Part shown: piece by piece, positions 17,065 to 24,169 of the stretch
Position numbering within the stretch: position 1 is the stretch's first letter
Layout of the letters: the number at the start of each line of letters is the position of its first letter
Translations under genes and position numbers: made by a program
The notes under the pieces: generated by a model
The model's input: the letters and a program-made list of their open reading frames with translations, nothing else
What the model was told of the DNA's origin: nothing
The model's database searches: none
Assembly: GCA_016794425.1 (NCBI GenBank)
Contig: JAEUHR010000016.1
Span: 18,446 to 82,445, forward strand
Source of the DNA: Planctomycetota bacterium
Lineage (GTDB): Bacteria > Planctomycetota > UBA1135 > UBA2386
Reading direction: 5' to 3'
DNA length: 64,000 nt

Positions 17065-18189
17065 CTACCGGACGACGAAGTTCCGTACGCGGATGACCAG
17101 TTCGTCATCCTTCTTCTCTGCCTTGCGCCCGAGTCCCGGCCGCTGCAGGCCGTAGCGAACCTCGTCGCCGACCGGGATCGGCAAGGCCGCCGAGCAAGGC
17201 CCCGCGCCGATGTCCGTCGAAATCCGTCCGTCCGCGACCTCGACGCGCAGCCGGAAGTACTCGTCGAACGTCTTCTGCTTCAGAGTCGTGACCGCCAGGT
17301 CCCGGCGTTCGCCGTTGTCGCAGTGCACGAGGCGCAGCACGGCATGGTTGTCGCGCTCGTAGTCGAGCGCGCAGTAGTTCTTCGAGTCGATCCACACCGC
17401 AATCAGTGCGATCCGCCCCTTGACGGCGGCGAACTGCACGTCGGCTTCGAGCACGTAGTCGCCCGACCGTCCCTTGCGCGACACGATCGTCGCGTCCCGC
17501 TCGTCAGGGCCAGGCACTTCGATCGTCATTCCCGAGAACTGCCACTTCTTCAACCGGCCGATCTTGTCGTTGGCGCCACGGAACGCCGTGAGGTGCTCCC
17601 GGGCTTCGGCCTCGTAACGCTTCGCGGCGAGGATCTGGTCCAGTTCGCGAAACGCGTCGCGGATGCGCGGTCGACAGAGATCGTGGCAAGTCAGCGCCAG
17701 TTCGAACGCGCGCTCGTTCTCGTCGATGGAACGGTACTCGCCGACGAGTGCGGCGAGTGCCTGCGCCGCTTCGTCGTGCTCGCGCGCCAGGTCCGCCAGC
17801 AGCGGGTCGAGCTGCCGCAGCTTCGCCAACTGCTTGTCGTCGACGCGCAGTCCGTCGCGGATGCCCTCGACGACTTGCACGATGCCGACCCACCTGCCGC
17901 CGTGCTGACGGGGCTCTGCAGGTGGTGGCGGCAGCGCCAGCTCGACTGCGGCCGCCGGATCGAGCAGCAGTGCCGCCTCGCGTGCCGCACTCGCGGCCGT
18001 CAGCAGTTCGGGATCCGCCAGACAGCGCTTGCCGACCTCCACCAGTCGAACCGCATGCACCTTGCGCAGCGCCGCCGCCCGCTCTTCGATCGCGCGCACG
18101 GTCGCGTCCTTCTGCGCGGCGAGCGACGCAGTCAACACGGCCAGCCCGAACACCACGCGAAGCCCACCACGCAAACCTGCCTTTGCCAT
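17065..18189 (-). CDS. secreted protein with C-terminal LamG/DUF1080-like sandwich
   Basis: This 374-residue protein has a signal peptide (residues 1-25, ending SLAAQ). Residues 28-200 are charged and helical, probably coiled-coil-like (EERAAALRKVHAVRLVEVG). Residues 215-374 form a beta-rich domain with GDYVLEADVQFAAVKGR, IAVWIDSKNYCALDYERD and FRLRVEVADGRIS, the pattern of concanavalin-like (LamG or DUF1080) domains seen in many Planctomycetes glycan-binding proteins. No enzyme motif is visible. Downstream on the same strand is the multicopper oxidase gene, across a 97-nt gap, so it need not belong to that operon. Confidence 0.7.
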   Translation of the reverse strand: MAKAGLRGGLRVVFGLAVLTASLAAQKDATVRAIEERAAALRKVHAVRLVEVGKRCLADPELLTAASAAREAALLLDPAAAVELALPPPPAEPRQHGGRWVGIVQVVEGIRDGLRVDDKQLAKLRQLDPLLADLAREHDEAAQALAALVGEYRSIDENERAFELALTCHDLCRPRIRDAFRELDQILAAKRYEAEAREHLTAFRGANDKIGRLKKWQFSGMTIEVPGPDERDATIVSRKGRSGDYVLEADVQFAAVKGRIALIAVWIDSKNYCALDYERDNHAVLRLVHCDNGERRDLAVTTLKQKTFDEYFRLRVEVADGRISTDIGAGPCSAALPIPVGDEVRYGLQRPGLGRKAEKKDDELVIRVRNFVVR

Positions 18190-18286
18190 GGCCGGGAAGG
18201 CTATCGGCCCACAGCGCTGCTCGTGGGGATCGCGCGCGGTTTCGTTCGCGCGTCGCTGTCGACGTCGGACGGCCAGCCCCTGCCGC

Positions 18287-19585
18287 CTAGCCCTCGATGC
18301 CGTCGCGCTGCAGCTCCGCCGCCGTCGCCGGCCGCGCCACCGTGCCCTCCGGATGCACGTAATCCCCCGGGTCGCCGTAGTCCGCGATCCCGTCGCGCAC
18401 CTTCAGCACCGTGACCATGCCACCCATCGTCACGTAGCCGAACGGTCCCTCGCCGCCGACCATCGGCTGGCTGTTCTTCGGCATCGTGACGTCGGTCTCG
18501 GCCGCCATTGCGGCCGGGTCGCGGCCCATCGCCAGGTACTCCGGCACGACTTCGCCGAGCTTCGCGTCGAACAGGCTCGGGTCGACGTCGGTCAGGTTCG
18601 GCACGTCGTGGCCCATCTGCGTCATCACGTGGTGCGTCATGTGGCAGTGCATCGCCCAGTCACCGGGATTGTCGGCGACGAACTCGATCGTGCGCGTCTG
18701 GCCGGTCGCGACCAGCACGCTGGTCTCCGGCCAGCGCGCGCCCTTCGGCACTTCGCCGCCGTCGGTGCCGACCACTTCGAACGCGTGGCCGTGCAGGTGG
18801 ATCGGATGGTGGTCCATCGCACTGAGATTGCCGAGGCGGATGCGCACGCGCTGCCCGGTGCGCACGACCATCGGCGCGGTCGCCGGATAGACGGTCGCGT
18901 TGAAGGTCAGCACGTTGAAGTCCTTCATCTCGTTCGGATCGACGCGTTCGGCGCCGACCGGCAGCGCCCATTCGGCCAGCACGTAGACGAAGTCGCGGTC
19001 CGGCGGCGGTTCGGTCGGGCGCCGCGGGTGCACGACGATCGCCCCGATCATGCCCATCGCGATCTGCACCATCTCGTCGTGGTGGCTGTGGTAGAGGAAG
19101 GTGCCGTGCTGCCGCAGCTCGAACTCGTAGACGAACGTCTCGCCGGGCTCGATCGAACGCTGCGTCAGGCCGCCGACGCCGTCCATGCCGTTCGGCACGA
19201 ACAGGCCGTGCCAGTGCACCGTGGTCGGCTGGCCGAGCCGGTTGGTGACGTAGACGCGCACGCGGTCGCCTTCGACCAGCTCCAGCACCGGCCCGTGCAC
19301 GCGGCCGTTGTAGCCCCACAGGTTCGCCTCGAGGCCCGGCGCGAAGCGGTGGCGCACCGGCTCCGCGACCAGGTGCATCACCTTGACCCCGTCGACGAGG
19401 CGCCACGGCAGCGTCCAGCCGTTCGGCACCTCGACCGGCGTGTAGTCGACGAACGGCATGCCGGGCGGCTGCGGCGGTGCGTCGGGCGGCAGCGTGCGCG
19501 CCGGCGCAGTCGCGCGCGCGGCGGCGGTGGCGCCGAGGCCGGCCAGCGCCCCGCGGAACAGGAACTGACGGCGATCGTGGGTCAC
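18287..19585 (-). CDS. multicopper oxidase (CopA/CueO-type), Tat-exported
   Basis: This 432-residue protein starts at a GTG (19583-19585) with a twin-arginine signal (DRRQFLFRG, residues 4-12). The four copper motifs are intact: HWHG (124-127), HSHHD (166-170), HPIHLHGH (260-267) and HCHMTHHVMTQM (313-324), the last with the axial Met of a type 1 site. This is enough for the trinuclear cluster plus a type 1 copper. The C-terminal tail is Met-containing (VTMGGMVT). The likely role is oxidation of Cu(I) or a phenolic substrate in the periplasm as part of copper tolerance. It is the last gene of a compact minus-strand cluster; the GTG overlaps the TGA of the TolC-like gene (GTGA). Confidence 0.88.
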   Translation of the reverse strand: MTHDRRQFLFRGALAGLGATAAARATAPARTLPPDAPPQPPGMPFVDYTPVEVPNGWTLPWRLVDGVKVMHLVAEPVRHRFAPGLEANLWGYNGRVHGPVLELVEGDRVRVYVTNRLGQPTTVHWHGLFVPNGMDGVGGLTQRSIEPGETFVYEFELRQHGTFLYHSHHDEMVQIAMGMIGAIVVHPRRPTEPPPDRDFVYVLAEWALPVGAERVDPNEMKDFNVLTFNATVYPATAPMVVRTGQRVRIRLGNLSAMDHHPIHLHGHAFEVVGTDGGEVPKGARWPETSVLVATGQTRTIEFVADNPGDWAMHCHMTHHVMTQMGHDVPNLTDVDPSLFDAKLGEVVPEYLAMGRDPAAMAAETDVTMPKNSQPMVGGEGPFGYVTMGGMVTVLKVRDGIADYGDPGDYVHPEGTVARPATAAELQRDGIEG

Positions 19586-20973
19586 GGGCGGTCCTCGCTC
19601 GCCGATGGCGGCGTCATGGCGTCTCGGTCGGGTCCCGGCCGGCTGCCGGCCAGCAGCTGCGCCAGGTCCAGCGCGGCGCAGCGCGCCGCACGTTCGGTGT
19701 CGATGCGTTCGGCCTCGTCGGCGAGCTGCTGGCGCCGTTCGCGCAGCACCTCGAAGGCGCCGATCTGCATCGCGTTGTAGTGCTGCAGTGCCGTGCGCAG
19801 GGCTGCGGCGCGCGCCGGCAGATGCTCGTCGCGCTGGAACGCGGCCATCGCCGCCAGCGCCTCGGCGCGGTCGCGGCGCAGCCGGGCTTCGGCGCGGACC
19901 TCGACCGCGAGCTGGGTGTGGTCGTGCAGACCGGCGCGCAGGCCGGCCTCGGTGCGCGCGCGGCGCGTGCCGCCGGCGTCGAACAGCGGCAGCTCGCCGG
20001 CGATGCGCGGACCATGGCCGGTGCGACCACCGGCCTGGCGCACGCCGCTGACGCCCAGCGCCAGATCCGGAAACCACCCGCGCCACGAATCGAGGCCTGC
20101 CTGCTGCGCCAGCGCATCGAGGCCGGCACGGTGCGCCTGCAGTTCGAACGACGCGGCGACGGCGCGCGCCTCGACCTGCGCGCCGTCGGGCGGCGACGGC
20201 ACCCCGTCGAGCAACGTGCCCGCCAGCGACCACTCGGTGTGCGTGCCCCAGAGGCCGAGCAGCGCCTGCAGCACCTCACGCGCCTGCCGTTCGGCCAGTT
20301 CGGCCGCGGCGAGGTCGAGCCGCGCGCGCGTCTCGCCGACGCGCACCTCGGCCAGCTCGCGGTCGGTCGCGTTGCCGGCCGCGTGCAGCGCGAGCTGCAG
20401 TTCGTGCGCCGCTTCGGCCACCTGCAGCGCCTGCCGCTGCAGCGCCGCGGTGGCCGTCGCCGCCTGCACGTCGACCCAGGCCCGCCGCACGTCGAACACG
20501 AACCGGGTCAGCGCATCGGCGAGCCACAGCCGCGCCCCCGCGAACTCGTGCTCGGCGAGCCGTTCGCGCAGCGGCCGCACGAACAGGTCGACCACCGGCT
20601 GCGCGAGACCGTACTCGAGGCTCGTGCCACCGGTCTCGAGGAAGCGCACGTCGACGTCGAAGCGCGGGTTGCGCAGCAGCCCCGCCTGCACGAGGTCGCC
20701 GCGCGCGACGCCGAGCCGCGCCCACAGCGCGCGCACGCGCTGGTTGTGCAGCAGCGCGATGCACACCGCCGCGGCCTCCGTCAGTGGCCGCAGCAGCAGG
20801 TCGGCGACGGCGTCGGCGACCGCGGGGTCGAGGTCGGTCGGCGCCTCGGCGACCGCCGCGCCGGTGCGCTGCTGCACGAGGTCCGCGAGTTCGCGGCGAT
20901 CGTCGGCGGTGTCCAACGACGTGCACGCCGTCGCGAGCAGCACCGCGGCGGCGACGAGGCCCGTGCGCATCAT
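19582..20973 (-). CDS. TolC-family outer-membrane efflux lipoprotein
   Basis: This 463-residue protein has a lipoprotein signal (VAAAVLLATAC, Cys17). The body is long alpha-helical with the pattern of the outer-membrane factor family: LHNQRVRALWARLGVARGDL (the conserved 'NxxxxAxxxxxxAxxxL' region), RLWLADALTRFVFDVRRAW, ERQAREVLQALLGLWG, and a second copy after AGLDALAQQAGLDSWRG. Such proteins form trimeric outer-membrane channels for tripartite pumps. No membrane-fusion protein or RND/ABC pump gene is adjacent, so it would have to work with components elsewhere or as an orphan. The tandem ATGATG start is at 20968-20973; it overlaps the upstream stop (ATGA). Confidence 0.82.
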   Translation of the reverse strand: MMRTGLVAAAVLLATACTSLDTADDRRELADLVQQRTGAAVAEAPTDLDPAVADAVADLLLRPLTEAAAVCIALLHNQRVRALWARLGVARGDLVQAGLLRNPRFDVDVRFLETGGTSLEYGLAQPVVDLFVRPLRERLAEHEFAGARLWLADALTRFVFDVRRAWVDVQAATATAALQRQALQVAEAAHELQLALHAAGNATDRELAEVRVGETRARLDLAAAELAERQAREVLQALLGLWGTHTEWSLAGTLLDGVPSPPDGAQVEARAVAASFELQAHRAGLDALAQQAGLDSWRGWFPDLALGVSGVRQAGGRTGHGPRIAGELPLFDAGGTRRARTEAGLRAGLHDHTQLAVEVRAEARLRRDRAEALAAMAAFQRDEHLPARAAALRTALQHYNAMQIGAFEVLRERRQQLADEAERIDTERAARCAALDLAQLLAGSRPGPDRDAMTPPSASEDRP

Positions 20974-21185
20974 CGACCGTGCCCTCCGCCCGCCGGCGCG
21001 TCGGCTGCCGCCGGCGTGCGGACCGGCAGCCGCAGCGTGGTGCTCGGCGCGGCTTCCGGCGCCGCTTCGGCATCGGGCGACGCCGGATGGGTGGTCGGCC
21101 ACGGCGGCAGGTCGGGCGCGACGGCACAGCCGGCCACGAACAGCCACGGCAGGCACCGAGCGGTCCGCGCCGCGCGCGCCTTCAC
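20970..21185 (-). CDS. small lipoprotein, 71 residues
   Basis: This short protein starts at a GTG (21183-21185). It has a basic N-terminus and a lipobox LFVAGC (Cys20), followed by a Pro/Ala-rich, low-complexity region ending GGGHGR. No family is recognised. Both ends overlap neighbours by 4 nt (GTGA with the metal-binding protein gene upstream, ATGA with the TolC-like gene downstream). This argues strongly that it is translated within the cluster even though it is short. Confidence 0.65.
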   Translation of the reverse strand: MKARAARTARCLPWLFVAGCAVAPDLPPWPTTHPASPDAEAAPEAAPSTTLRLPVRTPAAADAPAGGGHGR

Positions 21186-21838
21186 CTGGCCTCCGCGCCG
21201 GTCGCGTCGGCCGCGCGGGCCGGCCGATGCTCGTGCTTCTGCCGCGGCGGCTGCGCCTGCGCCAGTTCGCGCGCCTTGGCCAGCACCGCGGCCGGCTCCT
21301 TGCGCACCGCCTCGACCAGCTTCGGGTCGGCGAGGTGCACGATGTGGCCGTCGATCACGACGAACGCGTTCGCAGCCACCGGCGTGCCGCGCAGCGGGCA
21401 CGTGGCATTGCCGACGTCGACGAGCCGAGGCTGCAGCACCTTCGCCAGCACGACCTGCGAACGCGCGCGCGCCTCGTCGACGCAGCCGGCGCAGCACAGC
21501 GAAAAGCGGCTGCCCTGCAGCGTGATCTCGACCGCGTGCTCGCCGATCGGCTCGCCGGACACCGGGCACGTCGTCACGGCGACCGGCGCGACCACCGGGT
21601 AGGCGGTCTGGTGCGCCTTCGGCACGTTGGCGAGGATCTTCCGGTAGCAGGGTTTGCAGCAGACCCAGATGCGGCCGAGCTCGGTGTCGACGAACAGCGG
21701 CAGCGACACCTTCTTGCCCATGATCGGGCAGGTCTGGTTCGGCGCGATCGGCACCTCGACCAACGAGGTCGACGGCGGCGGATCCTGCGCGGTCAGGACC
21801 GCAGCCAGCAGGACGAAGGCAGTCAGGGGACGGAACAT
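21182..21838 (-). CDS. secreted metal-binding protein with CPxxG/CCxxC (YHS/TRASH-like) units
   Basis: This 218-residue protein has a signal peptide (residues 1-17, ending VLTAQ). Two full units are visible: CPIMG (Cys37) followed by CCKPC (Cys60, 61, 64), and CPVSG (Cys91) followed by CCAGC (Cys115, 116, 119). A third unit has CPLRG (Cys147) but its second motif is replaced by GHIVHLADP (His165, His168). This layout matches YHS/TRASH-type treble-clef metal-binding domains, which bind copper or other soft metals in the periplasm. The position in an operon with a multicopper oxidase supports a copper chaperone or sensor-like role, but the metal is inferred. Confidence 0.72.
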   Translation of the reverse strand: MFRPLTAFVLLAAVLTAQDPPPSTSLVEVPIAPNQTCPIMGKKVSLPLFVDTELGRIWVCCKPCYRKILANVPKAHQTAYPVVAPVAVTTCPVSGEPIGEHAVEITLQGSRFSLCCAGCVDEARARSQVVLAKVLQPRLVDVGNATCPLRGTPVAANAFVVIDGHIVHLADPKLVEAVRKEPAAVLAKARELAQAQPPRQKHEHRPARAADATGAEAR

Positions 21839-21916
21839 GGGAACTCCGAGGCGGTGAGGCCGCGGCAGCGGCCTGGGTACGGGAACGAACCGACGGACGC
21901 GCAGCGCGCCGTTCCC

Positions 21917-22333
21917 TTACAACCGCAGCGGCAGCGTCCGGCCGTGGTCCGGCGGCGGCCGGCACCAGCTCCACGCCGTCGGGGCGCGGTCGATCGCGGC
22001 CACCGGCTCCGGCAGCGTTGCCGCCGCCGTCGGCAGCGCCGACGGCAGCTCGACCGGCGCAGCGTCGGACCGCTGCGGCTCCGGATGGTCGGGGCCGAGC
22101 TGCAGCCAGGTGCAGCCACAGCGCGGCGCAATCGCCTCGTCGGGCGCGCCGGGCGCCGGTGCCGGCGATGCCGGGTCAGCGTGACGGCAACACGACGGCT
22201 CCGCCGCGGCGACCTGGCAGCAGCTCGCCGGCTCGCGCGGCCGTTCGCACCGGCACAGCCGCAGCAGCAGGCCGGCCGGCAGCACGAGCCCCGGCAGGAG
22301 CAGCAGCAACAGCAGTACGGGCGACCTGGCCAT
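21917..22333 (-). CDS. small Cys-rich membrane-anchored protein
   Basis: This 138-residue protein has a hydrophobic N-terminus (SPVLLLLLLLPGLVLPAGLLL), then RLCRCERP, CC, CCRH and RCGC within about 50 residues, followed by a Pro/Ala-rich tail ending WCRPPPDH. Pairs of cysteines with nearby His suggest metal binding. The protein is unrecognised. It is 78 nt upstream of the secreted CPxxG protein gene on the same strand and could be the first gene of that cluster. The hydrophobic leader and clustered cysteines make it more likely real than a chance reading frame, but the support is moderate. Confidence 0.5.
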   Translation of the reverse strand: MARSPVLLLLLLLPGLVLPAGLLLRLCRCERPREPASCCQVAAAEPSCCRHADPASPAPAPGAPDEAIAPRCGCTWLQLGPDHPEPQRSDAAPVELPSALPTAAATLPEPVAAIDRAPTAWSWCRPPPDHGRTLPLRL

Positions 22334-22393
22334 CGAAGTCGCCCATCATCGGCGAACCGGCCGCCGCGGCCAAGCCCGTGACGTCCGGCCGGG

Positions 22394-23119
22394 TCAGCCG
22401 CGGCGGGCGATGCGGCGCCGCGTCGCCGGGCTGCGCAGTTCGCGTGCAGCCTCCCGACCGACCCAGCGCGCGGTGGGATCGGTCGCCGCGGCCAGTTCGT
22501 CGGCCAGCGCCAGCGCCTTGCCGTGCAGCGCCGCGTTGCGCCCGCCGACGCCGCGCAGTGCCCACAACACGCCCTTCTTGACGAAGTTGCGCGGGTCGGT
22601 CGCCGCGCGCCGGATCCAGCCGAGCGCCCGCACGAACGGTGCGTCGGCGGCGGCCTTGTCGTGCAGCGCGACCGACGCCAACAGCGCGAATGCGGCGCGC
22701 TTCTCGAACTCGGGCCGCCGCGTGCGCCACGCGGCGATCTGGGCGAACGCACGCGGCGAACGGTCGAACAGCACGAAGCACAGCGTGTCGGTGACGCCCC
22801 AGTTGTCGAAGTCGCGGCACCAGCGCTCCATCTGCAGGGCAGTCAGGCGCTGCGGCTCGCCCAGGTACGCGACCAGCAGGCGAGCCTCGTAGATGCCGCT
22901 CGCCCACAGCGCGTCGACGAGGTCGTGCCGCGGTCCGAGTTCCTTCGCCAGACGCTGGATCCGCGGCATCGCGATGCCGAGCGCCCGCGTCGGCGCGAGG
23001 CCGAACCGCGCGTAGCCGGCGCGGACCTTCGCGCTGCCCATCGCTCGCAACCGGGCGAGCACGGTGCGTGCGGTCGGTGGCGGCGACGCGCGGACGGAGC
23101 GGCGGGCGGGCGAGGGCAT
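22394..23119 (-). CDS. DNA alkylation repair protein, AlkD family
   Basis: This 241-residue protein matches the AlkD DNA glycosylase family in length and motif order. Helical HEAT-like repeats run throughout. DFDNWGVTDTLC (about 103-114) corresponds to the region with the conserved Trp and Asp that contact and hydrolyse the alkylated base, and NFVKKGVLWALRGVGGRN is the conserved C-terminal repeat. The enzyme removes bulky cationic alkyl-purines such as N3- and N7-alkylated bases. The ATG at 23119 gives a short basic N-terminus before the first helix. It is divergent from the small gene at 23195. Confidence 0.85.
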   Translation of the reverse strand: MPSPARRSVRASPPPTARTVLARLRAMGSAKVRAGYARFGLAPTRALGIAMPRIQRLAKELGPRHDLVDALWASGIYEARLLVAYLGEPQRLTALQMERWCRDFDNWGVTDTLCFVLFDRSPRAFAQIAAWRTRRPEFEKRAAFALLASVALHDKAAADAPFVRALGWIRRAATDPRNFVKKGVLWALRGVGGRNAALHGKALALADELAAATDPTARWVGREAARELRSPATRRRIARRG

Positions 23120-23194
23120 GGCAGCGCCGATCGTACCACGCCGGTCCTCGGCGCCGACCGCGCGTTCGCGCCGGTGCTGCGGCATGATGGCGCC

Positions 23195-23497
23195 ATGGAG
23201 CCCCGCGACCACGAACCCGGCAACCTCGTCGAGAAGAACCCGGACGGCACGTTCACGAAGGAGACGCTGACGCGCGCGATGAAGGCGCTGAAGAAGCGCC
23301 TGAAACTGACGCGGCTCGACGACGAGTCGCGGCTCGGCCACGACGCGATGAGCAAGGGTTCGCGGTCCGGAATCGTCGCCGTCAAGGCGCCGTCGCAATA
23401 CCCGCTCGAGGTCTGGCAGGCGCTCGAGCAGAAGGGCCGCGTGCGCATCGACCAGAGCGGCCTCGTCGAAGTCGTCGAGCAGCCGAGCAACCCGTAG
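23195..23497 (+). CDS. small hypothetical protein, 100 residues
   Basis: A compact, highly charged, probably cytoplasmic protein of 100 residues. It contains NPDGTFTKETLTRAMKALKK (about residues 15-34) and an amphipathic C-terminal part (SQYPLEVWQALEQKG). I recognise no family. Its low Gly/Ala content and good helical pattern argue that it is a genuine protein. The start at 23195 gives the best N-terminus. It is convergent with the sigma factor gene at 23556, and is not obviously linked to it. Confidence 0.6.
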   Translation: MEPRDHEPGNLVEKNPDGTFTKETLTRAMKALKKRLKLTRLDDESRLGHDAMSKGSRSGIVAVKAPSQYPLEVWQALEQKGRVRIDQSGLVEVVEQPSNP

Positions 23498-23555
23498 TCG
23501 CAAGCACACCGGCACGCCGATCCGGTCTGCTGCCGTGCCCTGCCCGCGCCGCGCG

Positions 23556-24113
23556 TCAGCTGTTCTGCTCGCCGAACGCACCCCGCAGGCGCTGTCGCAG
23601 CCGATACCAGCGCTTCGAGCAGGCCGCCTCGCCGAGTCCGACCTGGATGGCGGCGTCGCGCACCGACACGCCTTCCAGGCCGCACAGCAACACCAATCGC
23701 TGGTCGATCGGGTCCAGCTCGGCGACGAACGCCAGCAACTCACGGCAGTCGTCGCGCTTCGCCGCGCGGCGCCACATGCTGGTCACCTGCGCCGGGAACT
23801 CGTGCAGGGCCGCGAAACGCGACGTGTGTCCATCCACCCGCTGCATGCGAGCATCGCGCCGCTTCTGCCGCAGGCTCTCGAGCAGCACGTGTTTGGCGAT
23901 CTGGAACACCCAGGCTGCGACGTTGCCGCCGGCGAACCGCGAGTGGCTGGCGACCGCGCGGAACAGGACTTCCTGCACGAAGTCCTCCTTGGTCGCATCC
24001 GTCTCGTTGCGCAGCCGCAGCTGGGTCCAGGCATGCAGGCGCGGTGTCAGCTCTTCGAGCGCCTGGTACCACGCTGGTTCATCGGGTGCGTCAGCGACCA
24101 CCATGCGTGGCAT
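23556..24113 (-). CDS. ECF-type RNA polymerase sigma factor
   Basis: This 185-residue protein has the sigma-70 regions 2 and 4. Region 2 includes TKEDFVQEVLFRAVASHSRFAG and AAWVFQIAKHVLLESLRQKR. Region 4 includes LDPIDQRLVLLCGLEGVSVRDAAIQVGLGEAACSKRWYRLRQRLR with its helix-turn-helix. It is 56 nt downstream of a large Ser/Thr kinase gene on the same strand; such sigma/kinase pairs are a recurrent Planctomycetes arrangement in which phosphorylation is thought to gate the sigma factor. The start at 24113 has an alternative in-frame ATG at 24104. Confidence 0.88.
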   Translation of the reverse strand: MPRMVVADAPDEPAWYQALEELTPRLHAWTQLRLRNETDATKEDFVQEVLFRAVASHSRFAGGNVAAWVFQIAKHVLLESLRQKRRDARMQRVDGHTSRFAALHEFPAQVTSMWRRAAKRDDCRELLAFVAELDPIDQRLVLLCGLEGVSVRDAAIQVGLGEAACSKRWYRLRQRLRGAFGEQNS

Positions 24114-24169
24114 CCTACCGCCGTCCCGAGCAACCGCGCGCGCACCGGCACTCGCGCCGCCCGGTTGCC

